In this document: in pieces, positions 37,555-46,928 of the stretch
How the letters are laid out: every line of letters starts with the position of its first letter
Numbering within the stretch: position 1 is the stretch's first letter
NCBI GenBank assembly: GCA_032160545.1
Contig: JAVHVN010000064.1
Coordinates: forward strand, 8,766-72,765
Direction: 5' to 3'
From: DATGFB01 sp032160545
Lineage (GTDB): Bacteria; Actinomycetota; Actinomycetes; Mycobacteriales; Jatrophihabitantaceae
Length of the DNA stretch: 64,000 nucleotides
Translations under genes and position numbers: made by a program
The notes under the pieces: generated by a model
What the model saw: only the letters and a program-made list of their open reading frames with translations
Told to the model about the DNA's origin: nothing
Databases searched by the model: none

Positions 37555-39645
37555 CTAGGGTTCGATGAGGAGCAACGCGTCGACCGCCTGGTAGCCGCCC
37601 GGACCGTAGACCAGCGGGTTGATGTCGAGGCTGGCGATCCAGTCCTTGCCTCCGGCGGCCAGTCGACCGGCCGCCCGCACGATGGCGGCCAGTCCGTCCA
37701 GATCCCAGGCCGGCCGCCCCCGAAAGCCGTGCATGAGCTTCATGTCGGCGAATTCGTCGATCAAGGATCGGGCCTCGTCCAAGCCGAACGGCGCCATCCG
37801 TCCGCTCACCCGATTCAGCGCCTCGACGAAGATGCCACCCGGCCCGAAGACAACGAGGGGGCCGAGTTCGGACTGCCCCTGGATGCCCAGCAGCGTCTCG
37901 CCGATGATCTCGAGCATCGGTTGGACGGCGACCGCGGGTGACAGGCCGTCCGCCGCCGCGATCGCGCGCAGGTCGCTAATCGCGGCGGCCAAACCGGCCT
38001 GGTCGACCCTGAGGCGGACGCCGTCGTGCTCGGTGCGGTGTGCGACGTCGGCGAGCTTGACGACGTACGGGCCAGAGAACCCCGGGCGGACCGAGGATGC
38101 GTCGGTCTCGGCCGCGACCAGGTGATAGGGCGCTACCGGAATGCCGTGCTCGGCCAGCAGGTCCATGGACGCGCCGAACGGCAGCATGAGCCCTTCGGGT
38201 TGCGGAATCGGGGTCGAGGTTGGGCGGCCAATAGCCGGCTCGGTGGCGACCACCTCGCACGGGTGATCGCGATACGCCACGAACCGTCCCAACGTGGCCA
38301 GGCCCCGCAGCGTCCCGCGCAGACCGCGGCCGCGAACCAGCGACCCGCCCAGGTGATCGGTGATCCATTCGCCCGGCACCCCGGAGCAGTTCGCGATCAC
38401 GCAGGGCTTGTCGACCTTGGCCGCGGCCAGTGCGAAGGCGTCGATCATCGGCGCCGATGCGCTGTCCTCATCGGCGACCGGGTGGACCACCAGGATCGCG
38501 TCGAGGTCGGGGTCGGTGGCGTATTTCTCGATGATCTCGGGCCAGAGCTGGGCGCCGAAACCGGTCGCGTCGAGCGGGTTGGGCACCGTCACTCCGGGGA
38601 GGTTGGCCGTGACCCACTCCCGGTAGCCGTCCAGCGGCGGGATGTTGATGCCCTCCGCGATAGCCAGATCCATGCTCATCGATGCGTAGCCCCCGCTGAT
38701 GGTGACGACGCCCAGGGATGAGACCGGCGTCCAGCGCGGCGAGGCCAACTGGTCGGCCAGGGCCAGCCGGTCGACGAGTTCGTCCGGGTCATAGGCCAAC
38801 GCCACGCCGGCCTGGCGCAGGGCGACGTCGTACACCCAGTCATCACCGGTCAACGCTCCGGTGTGGGAGGCCGCCAGCCGTTGCGAGCGTTCGTTGCGCG
38901 CGAGCTTGAGGGCGACGATCGGCTTGCCGGCCGCCGTTGCCCGTGCGACCGCGGCGAAGAAGGCTTGGGGCCGGCGGATCTTCTCGATCACAAGTCCGAT
39001 CGAGGTCGTCTCCGGATCGTCGACGAGGTAGTCGACGTAGTCGGCCAGATCGGTGATCGCCTCGTTGCCGGAGGACACCAGGATGTTCGTGCCGCAGTCC
39101 GGATAGTCCCAGGCTGACATCGCTATTCCGCTGGTGATCGCGCCGCTCTGTGAAATGACCGAGATACCGCCGGGCCGACGCTTGTGCCGGTTGGCCACGC
39201 TCAGGCTGATCCGGTGGCGCACGTTGATGTAGCCCAGCCCGTTCGGCCCGATGATCGGCATCGCGGCGTCGCCGGCCGCGGTCCTGATCCGCGCCTGCAT
39301 CGCCTCGCCGCCCGTATCGAGTTCGGCGAATCCGCTCGCCACCAGGACCATGCCGCCGATGTCGAGGCCGACGGCCTCCTCAACCAGCTCGGTCGTGCGC
39401 TCGGCCGACATGAAGCTCATGACGGCGTCGATCGGCCGGTCCAGTGACGTCAGGCTGGGTACGGTGGGTCGACCGGCGACTGACTCGTGACGAGGGTTGA
39501 CCATGAAGATCTCGGCGTCGCTGTCGAACGTCGGCGAGATGGTCTCGAGAAAGTACGAATTGTCGCTCAGGCCGACGAACGCGATGGACGACGGCTTCAG
39601 AAGCCGGTCCAGGGCCCCCGATGCGCAGGAGCGTGTTTCGGCCAT
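37555..39645 (-). CDS. NDP-forming acyl-CoA synthetase (ACD/acetate--CoA ligase family)
   Basis: 696-residue single-chain acyl-CoA synthetase. N-terminal CoA-binding Rossmann domain (AFVGLSDNSYFLE, MVNPRHESVAGRP), the ligase-CoA domain with GPNGLGYINV, the phosphorylated His loop SHTG at 260-263, and a C-terminal ATP-grasp domain (from about 485). It forms a CoA thioester with hydrolysis of ATP to ADP, or runs backwards to conserve energy. The start ATG 39645 has GAGG nine nt upstream. A stem-loop lies between it and the Rieske gene. Confidence 0.87.
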   Translation of the reverse strand: MAETRSCASGALDRLLKPSSIAFVGLSDNSYFLETISPTFDSDAEIFMVNPRHESVAGRPTVPSLTSLDRPIDAVMSFMSAERTTELVEEAVGLDIGGMVLVASGFAELDTGGEAMQARIRTAAGDAAMPIIGPNGLGYINVRHRISLSVANRHKRRPGGISVISQSGAITSGIAMSAWDYPDCGTNILVSSGNEAITDLADYVDYLVDDPETTSIGLVIEKIRRPQAFFAAVARATAAGKPIVALKLARNERSQRLAASHTGALTGDDWVYDVALRQAGVALAYDPDELVDRLALADQLASPRWTPVSSLGVVTISGGYASMSMDLAIAEGINIPPLDGYREWVTANLPGVTVPNPLDATGFGAQLWPEIIEKYATDPDLDAILVVHPVADEDSASAPMIDAFALAAAKVDKPCVIANCSGVPGEWITDHLGGSLVRGRGLRGTLRGLATLGRFVAYRDHPCEVVATEPAIGRPTSTPIPQPEGLMLPFGASMDLLAEHGIPVAPYHLVAAETDASSVRPGFSGPYVVKLADVAHRTEHDGVRLRVDQAGLAAAISDLRAIAAADGLSPAVAVQPMLEIIGETLLGIQGQSELGPLVVFGPGGIFVEALNRVSGRMAPFGLDEARSLIDEFADMKLMHGFRGRPAWDLDGLAAIVRAAGRLAAGGKDWIASLDINPLVYGPGGYQAVDALLLIEP

Positions 39646-39754
39646 GACGCCGGACCTCACCCTTCACCGATTAGTTCACCCGTCGCCACGATGGCCCCGA
39701 GGGGTTCTCCTTCGACACCGACCAGAAGCAGCGCGGTTTGTGGCCGACATTGCT

Positions 39755-39784
39755 CTGGCCGGGCACGTCGATGTGCCCGGCCAG
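39755..39784 (-). terminator. Perfect 12-bp stem-loop after the Rieske gene
   Basis: CTGGCCGGGCAC (39755-39766), loop GTCGAT, GTGCCCGGCCAG (39773-39784). It lies 36 nt beyond the stop of the Rieske gene on the minus strand and before the next gene in the same direction. No T-run, a typical feature of actinobacterial hairpin terminators. Confidence 0.6.
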
Positions 39785-39820
39785 AACGATGTGCACGTCT
39801 GACGATGCGACGCGCGAAGG

Positions 39821-41221
39821 CTACTTCGCGTATTTCGCCAGGTGCTGGTCGAGTACCTGGTGCCAGACCACGATCATCTTCTCGAGGTCGGGCGCGATCC
39901 GCTGGTACTTGTGGCCGCGGGTGCGGATACCGGTCTGCATCCGCTCGATGTTGGACGAGTCCTGCTGCAGGAACCACAGGTCATCCCACAGCGGCGCGTC
40001 GTCGGCCGCAATCTGCGGCCGGGTCACGGGGGTGCCCTCCGGCGGGATCTCCAGCGCCCAGAAGTCGAAGATGCACTTGTTCGGATCGGTCGGGTGCGGC
40101 CGCGAGCGGTAGGTCATCGAGCAGCCCAGGGACACGATCCCGGTGCAGTTCGGGAACGCCGTCCAGTGACCGGTCATTTCCGGGTCCGGCGGCGGGATGA
40201 CCACATTGCGTTCGGCTGCGTCCTCATAAACGCGCCGCAGGAACTCCTCGAAGAACTGGTCGTGCGGAACCGCGTCGATCACCTCTTCGGCGATCTCGGT
40301 CTGCCGTGCGTTCGTCACCGACCGCGAGCCCTGCCACATCGTCTTCAGCGTGGCCACGAACCCGATCGGGTGCGACTGGCCGATCGGGCCCTCCTTCTCG
40401 GGGTCGGGCTCCTCGACCTGGGTTGGCGTCGTGGTCCACTCGTGCTCCTCGACCGTCTCCATCGAGGCCGCCATCCAGCTGTGACCCTGATCCGGGACGG
40501 ACGCGTAGCCGCCGAGCGGCGGGTAGTCGTCGTCGCGCTGGAACAGCGCCAACTCGGGGTGGGTCTGCATCACGTGATAGGCCTCGAAGAAGGCTTCCTG
40601 CGCGATCTTCCAGTTCGCCGCGAACTCGATCTGGTGCCACCACTTGACGTGCATCCGCTCGAAGCAGTGTGGGTCGAGGGCCTTCTCGACGCCGTGCCAG
40701 TTCTCCTCGAACGGGATCGCGTCCGGGTCGAAGTTGACCCAGACGAATCCCCACTTGAGACCCACTGCGACCTCGGGCAGATCGACCTCGGCCCGCTCGA
40801 CCGTGTCGGGGCGGAAACCCTGCTTCGTGTAGACGTAGGAGTTCGAGCCGTCCAGGTTCCAGCGCCATCCGTGGAACGGGCACACCACCTGGCCGGCGCG
40901 GAACGTCCCCGTCCCGCAGGCGAGCGCGGTACCCCGGTGCCGGCAGGCGTTGTAGAACCCCTTGACCGTCCCGTCCTCCTGCCGGATCAGCATCACGGAC
41001 TGGTCGAGGATCCGGTATTCGGTGAAGTCACCCGGATTCGGAATCTCGGTGCCGTGGCAGGCGAACTGCCACACGTGCATCCAGACCTCTTTCTCGGCCT
41101 CGAAGAAGGTCTCGTCGTAGTACCGCTCCGAGGGCAGGAGCACCCGGTCCGTTACCCGGAATCGAACATCGGACGTGTCATAGCCGGCGATCGCAGTCGG
41201 CCGTTCGCTCAGTTGCGTCAT
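39821..41221 (-). CDS. Rieske non-heme iron oxygenase, large subunit
   Basis: 466-residue ring-hydroxylating oxygenase alpha subunit. The Rieske cluster ligands are Cys93, His95, Cys114 and His117 (CRHRG, CPFHGW). The mononuclear iron site includes His216 and His221 (EAYHVMQTH) and an Asp in QQDSSNIERMQTG. ATG 41221 has GGAAGCAG upstream. No beta subunit is adjacent; the SnoaL-fold protein at 52075 is a possible one. The ferredoxin at 46442 is the obvious electron donor. The substrate is unknown. Confidence 0.9.
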   Translation of the reverse strand: MTQLSERPTAIAGYDTSDVRFRVTDRVLLPSERYYDETFFEAEKEVWMHVWQFACHGTEIPNPGDFTEYRILDQSVMLIRQEDGTVKGFYNACRHRGTALACGTGTFRAGQVVCPFHGWRWNLDGSNSYVYTKQGFRPDTVERAEVDLPEVAVGLKWGFVWVNFDPDAIPFEENWHGVEKALDPHCFERMHVKWWHQIEFAANWKIAQEAFFEAYHVMQTHPELALFQRDDDYPPLGGYASVPDQGHSWMAASMETVEEHEWTTTPTQVEEPDPEKEGPIGQSHPIGFVATLKTMWQGSRSVTNARQTEIAEEVIDAVPHDQFFEEFLRRVYEDAAERNVVIPPPDPEMTGHWTAFPNCTGIVSLGCSMTYRSRPHPTDPNKCIFDFWALEIPPEGTPVTRPQIAADDAPLWDDLWFLQQDSSNIERMQTGIRTRGHKYQRIAPDLEKMIVVWHQVLDQHLAKYAK

Positions 41222-41314
41222 CTGCTTCCATTCTCCAGCGGCAGCGCCCAACATCCCGTCGACGGGCTTGAGGCCAATCATCCGCCCGCTCGGCGAAGTG
41301 TCAATACTTTACGA

Positions 41315-41348
41315 CTAACATTCAACAATAGAACTTATGAAGTGTTAG
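41315..41348. promoter_or_regulatory. AT-rich inverted repeat in the Rieske/41425 divergent promoter
   Basis: CTAACATTC (41315-41323) and GAAGTGTTAG (41339-41348) form an imperfect inverted repeat in an AT-rich stretch, about 95 nt from the Rieske start. It differs from the 15-bp island palindrome, so a second regulator could act here. Confidence 0.4.
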
Positions 41349-41424
41349 GCCGGACGGGACGACGGCGCGCCGTGGTGTGCGCTCGCGGTGGCGAGGCTCA
41401 ACGGTGACATGCCATGATCGGGCG

Positions 41425-42483
41425 ATGGACGACCCCGACTGGGGGGCGGTCGAACAATCGTTGCTCCCGGCCTTCGCCGAGCCGTCGCGCGAGCAGGTGC
41501 GGTGGGCGGTCTTGTCGCGGGTTCCAGTGGTAGCTCTGGCTCAGCCTGACCTTGGTCAAGGCCGGCTTCTGGTGGCCCGCACCGACCCGCAGCGGCATTC
41601 GGTCTGCCTGGCCTACGGCGATGAGGCGGCGCAGGATGGTCCGTTCGTCACCGTGACAACTCACGTCTGGGCGCAGACAACGGCGACATTTGTCGCGGCA
41701 CCCACTCAGCAGGCGCTCGCGAGCGAGCGGGATCGGTTGTTTCATCGAGCTGGGATCGACGAGGCCGAGCCGGTCGGCGCGCAGACCCGGAACCGGCGAG
41801 TGCCGTTCGACGACACGAGCCTGCGGGCCCGAGTCCGCCACGAGGACTCGTTGTGGTCGGCCGAGGTGTGGCTGCCCATCGACGCGCGACCGGCCGGGGC
41901 CCGACCGCGCGACCGAGCATTCGCGATCGTCGTGTCGCGCGGCGTGCCGGTCGAGGCAGTGGCACTGCGGCTCGAGGACGATCTGGAGCCCCTCTGGAAC
42001 GCTCGTGACACGTCCGATCGCCTCCGGATCCGACGGTCGGCCGGTGACACCGGAGCCGATCCCTTGCCGGCCGCCACCGACCTCAAGGGGCTCGAGGAAC
42101 TCATCGACTCCGCCGTGGCCGGCCGCCCGGTCGGCGCCGGTCCCGAGCGTCCACTCGCCCCCCGCCGGTCCCGTCACGACCTGCGCCGCGAATGGGAGGC
42201 CGCCCTGCAGGCTCAGATCCGCTACGGGAACCAAGCCCCGGCCGAGGCCAATCGGTCGATCACGATGCTGGTCAGCCAGATTTGCGAATTGTCGACGTCA
42301 GTTCAGTGGTGGGGCGACGCTGGACCGGCGGCGATCGCCGAATGCATTCGATACACGGTCTTCGACAGTGAGGTGGCCAGCCGGCCCGCGCAGTTACTGT
42401 GGCGAAAGGCAGTCGACCAACGCCGCACGCGGGCCGAGTGGCTCAAGGAATGGGAGCGCTGGCACGCCGAGCGGGCCGGCTGA
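41425..42483 (+). CDS. Protein of unknown function
   Basis: 352 residues, no transmembrane segment or signal peptide, and no motif I recognise. It is rich in Arg, Ala and Asp, with a Trp-rich C-terminus (VDQRRTRAEWLKEWERWHAE). The region around 70-120 (FVTVTTHVWAQTTATFVAAP) looks like beta-strands. I chose ATG 41425 as it gives the best N-terminus. It is divergent from the Rieske gene and convergent with the Liv ATPase gene. Its base composition is like its neighbours. Confidence 0.6.
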   Translation: MDDPDWGAVEQSLLPAFAEPSREQVRWAVLSRVPVVALAQPDLGQGRLLVARTDPQRHSVCLAYGDEAAQDGPFVTVTTHVWAQTTATFVAAPTQQALASERDRLFHRAGIDEAEPVGAQTRNRRVPFDDTSLRARVRHEDSLWSAEVWLPIDARPAGARPRDRAFAIVVSRGVPVEAVALRLEDDLEPLWNARDTSDRLRIRRSAGDTGADPLPAATDLKGLEELIDSAVAGRPVGAGPERPLAPRRSRHDLRREWEAALQAQIRYGNQAPAEANRSITMLVSQICELSTSVQWWGDAGPAAIAECIRYTVFDSEVASRPAQLLWRKAVDQRRTRAEWLKEWERWHAERAG

Positions 42484-42518
42484 CTCTGGCGAACGCCGGT
42501 GATCGACGCGACGGCCAA

Positions 42519-43283
42519 CTACACCCCGGTCGCGACCGCTTCGCCGAGGTAGCCGGCGATGACTTCGTTAGTCGCCGCGCGCGATTCACCGTGCCAGCTG
42601 AGGCGGCCGCGCTGGAGCAGGGCGCACTCTTCGGCGAACTTCAGTGCGCGCGCCGCGTACTGCTCGATCAAGATGATGGTTGCACCCGTGCCCTTGAGCA
42701 GTTCGAGCGACTCGAAGACCGTGTCGACCATCTTGGGCGCCAGGCCCAGCGACAGTTCATCGGCGACGATCAGCTTGGGCGAGGTCGTGAGCGCTCGAGC
42801 CAGCGACAGCATCTGCTGCTCGCCGCCCGACAGCATGGCGGCATGGTTCTTCGCCCGCAACCTCAGCGCCGGAAACAGTTCCATCGCGCGGTCGACGGTC
42901 GCCGCCCGTTCCGACCGGCTCTTGTTCACGCCGGCCAACAACCGCAGGTTCTCGACGACCGTGAGATCCGGAAAGATGCCGCGACCCTCGGGCAGGTAGA
43001 TCAGACCGGCCCGGCGGATCTTATGAGCCGGCCAGCCGGTTATGTCGTGTCCATCGAACGAGATTCGTCCGGCGGCCGCCGGCACCAGGCCGCTGATGGC
43101 CCGGGCCACCGTGCTCTTGCCGGAACCGTTGACTCCCAACAGGGCGAGCGCCTGTCCCTGCTGCACGCTCAGGTTGAGGTCACGTACCGCTGTCGCGAGC
43201 CCGTACCGCACGGTCAGGTTCTCGATCGCCAGCAGCGGCTCGGCCGATTCGGTGGTCGACGCACTCGGCGCTGGGGTACTCAT
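42519..43283 (-). CDS. Branched-chain-type ABC transporter ATPase (LivF-like)
   Basis: 254-residue ATPase of the Liv/HAAT importer family. Walker A GVNGSGKST at 50-58, signature LSGGEQQMLSLARAL (151-165) and Walker B LIVADELSLGLAP. It overlaps the livG-like stop by 4 nt. With the other three components it imports carboxylates, amino acids or similar polar compounds. The context is catabolic, so the substrate is probably the pathway substrate rather than leucine. Confidence 0.9.
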   Translation of the reverse strand: MSTPAPSASTTESAEPLLAIENLTVRYGLATAVRDLNLSVQQGQALALLGVNGSGKSTVARAISGLVPAAAGRISFDGHDITGWPAHKIRRAGLIYLPEGRGIFPDLTVVENLRLLAGVNKSRSERAATVDRAMELFPALRLRAKNHAAMLSGGEQQMLSLARALTTSPKLIVADELSLGLAPKMVDTVFESLELLKGTGATIILIEQYAARALKFAEECALLQRGRLSWHGESRAATNEVIAGYLGEAVATGV

Positions 43284-44131
43284 GCGAACTCTTTGTCGGT
43301 GCTGTCACCAAGCGTCTGGACGTCAGTCGGGAGGTCGTCGGTCTCGGTGCCGAGGTACGCCGCTCGCACGGCTGGATCCCGGCGAATGTCATCGGGCTTG
43401 CCTTGCGCGATGAGCGAACCGAAGTCGAGCACGTAGATGTATTCGCACAGATCCATGACCAGGGCGACGTCGTGCTCGACGAGCAGCAAGGACACCCCGC
43501 GCTCGGCGACGGTCCGCCGCAGCATGCCGACCACATGGGCCGTCTCGGCGGTATCCAGGCCTGACGATGGTTCATCGAGCAGTAGAACGGACGGTTCGGC
43601 CGCCAGCGCGCGGCCCAGCTCGACCAGGCGCAGCATGCCGAGCGGAAGTGACGCGACGGACGCATTCGCGACGCCGCCGAGCCCGAGCGAGTCCATGAGT
43701 CCACCGACCCGCTCATCCTCGCCCGGGTTCTTCGGGCGCAGTCCTCGCCCGGTCACCATGTCGGTCCAGACCCGGCGCGTGCCCTCACGGGTGCGATCGG
43801 CGACGACCAGGTGCTCCCGGACGCTCATCTCGGCGAACACCTCAGGGTGTTGAAACGTTCGCCCGAGCCCTTGCCGCACCCGCGACTGTGGCGTCGCCTT
43901 GGTGACGTCGTTGCCGTCCAGGTAGACGCGACCAGACGTAGGGCGCCGGAGCCCGGACAAGACCGAGAACAACGTGGTCTTTCCGGCCCCGTTGGGTCCG
44001 ATGAGCCCGACGATCGAGTCGGGCGGCACACTCAGGCTGACGTCGTTGCAGGCGACGACGCCGCCGAACCGGACCACCACGTTCTCAGCCGACAGGCGAG
44101 ACGTCTGCGTCGCTGGCGCCGGGGCTGTCAC
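43280..44131 (-). CDS. Branched-chain-type ABC transporter ATPase (LivG-like)
   Basis: 283-residue ATPase. Walker A GPNGAGKTT at 45-53, the LivG-type QHPEVF motif and Walker B VLLLDEPSSGLD. The signature region reads SLPLGMLRLVELGRALA, with the LSxG slightly changed to LPLG. The GTG at 44129-44131 overlaps the permease stop by 4 nt (GTGA). It has a longer C-terminal tail than usual. Confidence 0.9.
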   Translation of the reverse strand: MTAPAPATQTSRLSAENVVVRFGGVVACNDVSLSVPPDSIVGLIGPNGAGKTTLFSVLSGLRRPTSGRVYLDGNDVTKATPQSRVRQGLGRTFQHPEVFAEMSVREHLVVADRTREGTRRVWTDMVTGRGLRPKNPGEDERVGGLMDSLGLGGVANASVASLPLGMLRLVELGRALAAEPSVLLLDEPSSGLDTAETAHVVGMLRRTVAERGVSLLLVEHDVALVMDLCEYIYVLDFGSLIAQGKPDDIRRDPAVRAAYLGTETDDLPTDVQTLGDSTDKEFA

Positions 44132-46155
44132 GAACGGCCGCCCAGCGCCGTGCCGGCCAGATCGGGCGACTCGACCTCCGGGCTCTCGGCGACCGGCGCC
44201 ACAGCGGTCGGCGACGACTGCCACCTCCGGCGGAGGCGGTACGCCAATCGCTCGAGATTGCGCGCCTGCATCGTCACCGATCCGTCGGGATCCATGATCA
44301 GGCCGATGGCGCCGAGCCCGAACAACACCGTCGGGACGTTGCCCCAGGCCGCGGACAGGTAGGTCTGGAAGATGCCGGGCAGCAGGGTGAACACGAGTCC
44401 GGCGACGATCGCCGCGACGACGGATCGCGCACCGATGGTTACCAGGACGGCCAGCCAGGCCAAGCCGGTGAAGACCGTGTAGTTGGTCGGCACGGCCAGC
44501 AAGCTGTACATCGCCAGAAAGCCGCCGCCGAGAGCGGCGACAAAGCTGGCCTGCGCCGCGATCAGGACACGTAGCCCGATCACGTTCAGCCCGAGGACGC
44601 TCGATGATGCGGCCTCGCTTCGCCGCACCGCGCTGAACGCGAGGCCGGTCGTCGACCGTCGCATGTTGATGATGAACAGCGCCACGAGCAGGAAGATGCC
44701 GAGCACCAAGTACGCGAACGTTCGGTCGCCCACCGCCCAACTCGGACGGCCGATCCCCACGCCACTGCCCCCGTTGATGAACCGCTCGCGGGTGAAGACC
44801 AAAGTCTCGATCATCAGACCGAAGATCAGGGTCGACAAAGCCACGTACAGCTCGCCGAACCGAATCGTGAGCAGGCCGAGGAGTGCCCCGACCGGTGTCG
44901 CTATCACTGCCGCCACCAGCACCGCCAGCAGCACCGGCCAGCCCGCATTGGTTGCGAATTGCGCCGCGATGACGCCGCCGAGCCCGGCGAAGGTGATGAG
45001 CGACAGCCACAGGAAGCCACCCTCGCCGACTGCCAGCGTGAAGGACAGGAAGATCAGCCCGTACACGAAACCGCCGGCGATCAAGGTCAGCCAATACCCG
45101 TTGAAGAGCAGCGGCAGGATCGCGACAACCGCCAGCATGACCAGCGTCCCGACGCTACGGAACGAGAAGACACCCGAGGTCGCCGTTTGTGCGTGCGTAC
45201 TCAGGGCCGCAGAAACTGCGGCGTCGCCACCTTGAGGCTCGATGGCGGCATCCAGAGCGCCACCGCTGGCCACATCGCGGACCGCTCCGTAGCGGATGTA
45301 GAAGAAGATCAGGGCCAGCGCGGTCACGATGAACGGCGCGCTGCCGACCACCGCGGCTGAGTACTGGCTGTTCGATGGCAACCAGTACTGCACCAGGTCG
45401 GTGAACACACCCATGAGCAGCGCGATGCCGACGGCAATCGGCAGGCTCTTCAACCGGGCCGCCACCACCGCGGCGAAGGCGGCCGACATCAGCCCGGTCA
45501 TGCCTTGCGGCGTCAGGCCGCTGGTCGGTGCGGCCAGGATGCCGACCAGACCGGCCAGCGAGACGCTGACGATCCACACACCGACCGACACCGCTTCCGG
45601 GTTGATACCCGACAGCGACGCCAACGCCCGCGAGCTCACCAGACCACGCACCCGCAGGCCGATGTCGGTGAACAGCAGAAGGTAGGTGCCGACGAGCAGA
45701 ATCGCGATCAGGAAGGCGAACACCACGATCTGGTCGAGTCCGATGGTTGCCCCGAAGACGTGATAGACGTGCACCGGCGTCGGTATGAGGCCCGGGGCCA
45801 GGCTGATGGTCGCGTTGCCGAAACAGATCACCGCCAGCGGCGGCAGCGCCACGAAGAAGCCGATCATCGCCACGATCTGGATGAGCTTCGACCGCCGGGC
45901 CAGGCCGCGCAGCAGTGCGAAATACAGCACGATGGCGATCCCGGGTGCCCAGACGAGCAGCACCATCAATACGGCCGGGACGATGCCCCAACCTTGCTGG
46001 GTGTGGAGGTAGTAGTAAGAGCGCGACAAGAAATACGCGAATGACGCGAAGGCGAAATTAAGAATGCCGGTCGATACGTAGGTGACCGTGATGCTGGACG
46101 CGGCAATTGCATAGAGCGACCCCAGTGTCAGGCCGGCAATGATGTAATCGAACAC
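44128..46155 (-). CDS. Fused LivH-LivM-type ABC permease
   Basis: 675-residue protein joining both permeases of a Liv-type importer. The first half (about 1-300) is LivH-like: MFDYIIAGLTLGSLYAI start, then a multi-helix domain ending with IRYGAVRD. A linker (about 300-335) leads to a LivM-like half with VGEGGFLWLSLITFAG and the C-terminal cytoplasmic part. Liv systems usually encode these as two genes. GTG start at 46155 with GGGGAGAGGCGA upstream. Divergent from the ferredoxin gene. Confidence 0.88.
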   Translation of the reverse strand: MFDYIIAGLTLGSLYAIAASSITVTYVSTGILNFAFASFAYFLSRSYYYLHTQQGWGIVPAVLMVLLVWAPGIAIVLYFALLRGLARRSKLIQIVAMIGFFVALPPLAVICFGNATISLAPGLIPTPVHVYHVFGATIGLDQIVVFAFLIAILLVGTYLLLFTDIGLRVRGLVSSRALASLSGINPEAVSVGVWIVSVSLAGLVGILAAPTSGLTPQGMTGLMSAAFAAVVAARLKSLPIAVGIALLMGVFTDLVQYWLPSNSQYSAAVVGSAPFIVTALALIFFYIRYGAVRDVASGGALDAAIEPQGGDAAVSAALSTHAQTATSGVFSFRSVGTLVMLAVVAILPLLFNGYWLTLIAGGFVYGLIFLSFTLAVGEGGFLWLSLITFAGLGGVIAAQFATNAGWPVLLAVLVAAVIATPVGALLGLLTIRFGELYVALSTLIFGLMIETLVFTRERFINGGSGVGIGRPSWAVGDRTFAYLVLGIFLLVALFIINMRRSTTGLAFSAVRRSEAASSSVLGLNVIGLRVLIAAQASFVAALGGGFLAMYSLLAVPTNYTVFTGLAWLAVLVTIGARSVVAAIVAGLVFTLLPGIFQTYLSAAWGNVPTVLFGLGAIGLIMDPDGSVTMQARNLERLAYRLRRRWQSSPTAVAPVAESPEVESPDLAGTALGGRS

Positions 46156-46260
46156 TCGCCTCTCCCCTGCCTAGCGATGCCGAAAAGCAAGCAGTGGCCC
46201 GACCCGGGGTGGGCTGATCACTGGCGCGTCGACTCTGACCGGCTCTGCACACTCTCCCCG

Positions 46261-46275
46261 TATCATGCAATGATT
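46261..46275. promoter_or_regulatory. Palindromic operator site 3
   Basis: TATCATGCAATGATT, between the divergent Liv permease (start 46155) and the ferredoxin gene (start 46442). It is identical, reverse-complemented, to site 5 at 54500, including flanking bases (GTATCATGCAATGATTC). Confidence 0.7.
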
Positions 46276-46441
46276 CCATCATGGCTCGTCCGGCTGAGTA
46301 TGGCCTAGGCTTGACCGATCCGCAACGCTCATGAAGCCTCGGTCAGGCTTCCTCTCTCAGCCGTAGCGAGCCGGCGCGAAAGTCGCTGGACGGGTGGTCG
46401 GCGTACCAGTCATTTCGCAACTGGAGGCAGGAAGACAGCCC

Positions 46442-46804
46442 ATGACAGGCTCGCTCCGATCGACCGGATCCCACGTCGCGCATGTGCTGCCGGCCGATAT
46501 TGATGTCGAGGTGTTCGATATCGAGACCCTGTTCGACGCGGCGTGGCGCGAGGGGTACGACTGGCCGACGGTGTGCGTCGGCCAGATGCGCTGCACCGCC
46601 TGCCACGTGACGATCATGGAAGGCACCGACAACGTCAGACCGATGGTCGACGAGCAAGAGGCATCGACGATCAAGCGACTGGCGCAGCGCATCTACCACG
46701 GCAACGATGAGGGTCTGCGGTTGGCGTGCCAACTGCGCCTGACCGGCGATGTCGTCGTTGAGCAAAAGGTGTTCAAGGGCAAGAGACGCCAAGGCGTCGA
46801 GTAG
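46442..46804 (+). CDS. [2Fe-2S] ferredoxin
   Basis: 120-residue plant/adrenodoxin-type ferredoxin. Cluster cysteines are Cys45, Cys51, Cys54 (C-x5-C-x2-C) and Cys96 (RLACQLRL). It would carry electrons from a reductase to the Rieske oxygenase. The ATG 46442 has a GGA-rich site upstream (ggaggcaggaagacagccc). No ferredoxin reductase gene is in the window, so one elsewhere must serve. It is divergent from the importer and upstream of the acyl-CoA dehydrogenase pair. Confidence 0.9.
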   Translation: MTGSLRSTGSHVAHVLPADIDVEVFDIETLFDAAWREGYDWPTVCVGQMRCTACHVTIMEGTDNVRPMVDEQEASTIKRLAQRIYHGNDEGLRLACQLRLTGDVVVEQKVFKGKRRQGVE

Positions 46805-46928
46805 CTTGACCGATTGTTTCGCCCGGTAGACACTCTACTAACATTGAAGTATTGGCGGATGCCGCGCGGTCGGGTCGGATTCGCCGCCGTTCCCTCGCCG
46901 ACTTGACCGATCCAGGGGGCCCTTGACG

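Noticed and set aside
41266..41285. An eighth palindrome at CCAATCATCC upstream of the Rieske gene
   Set aside because: Only a half-site resembles the consensus; the second arm is missing.
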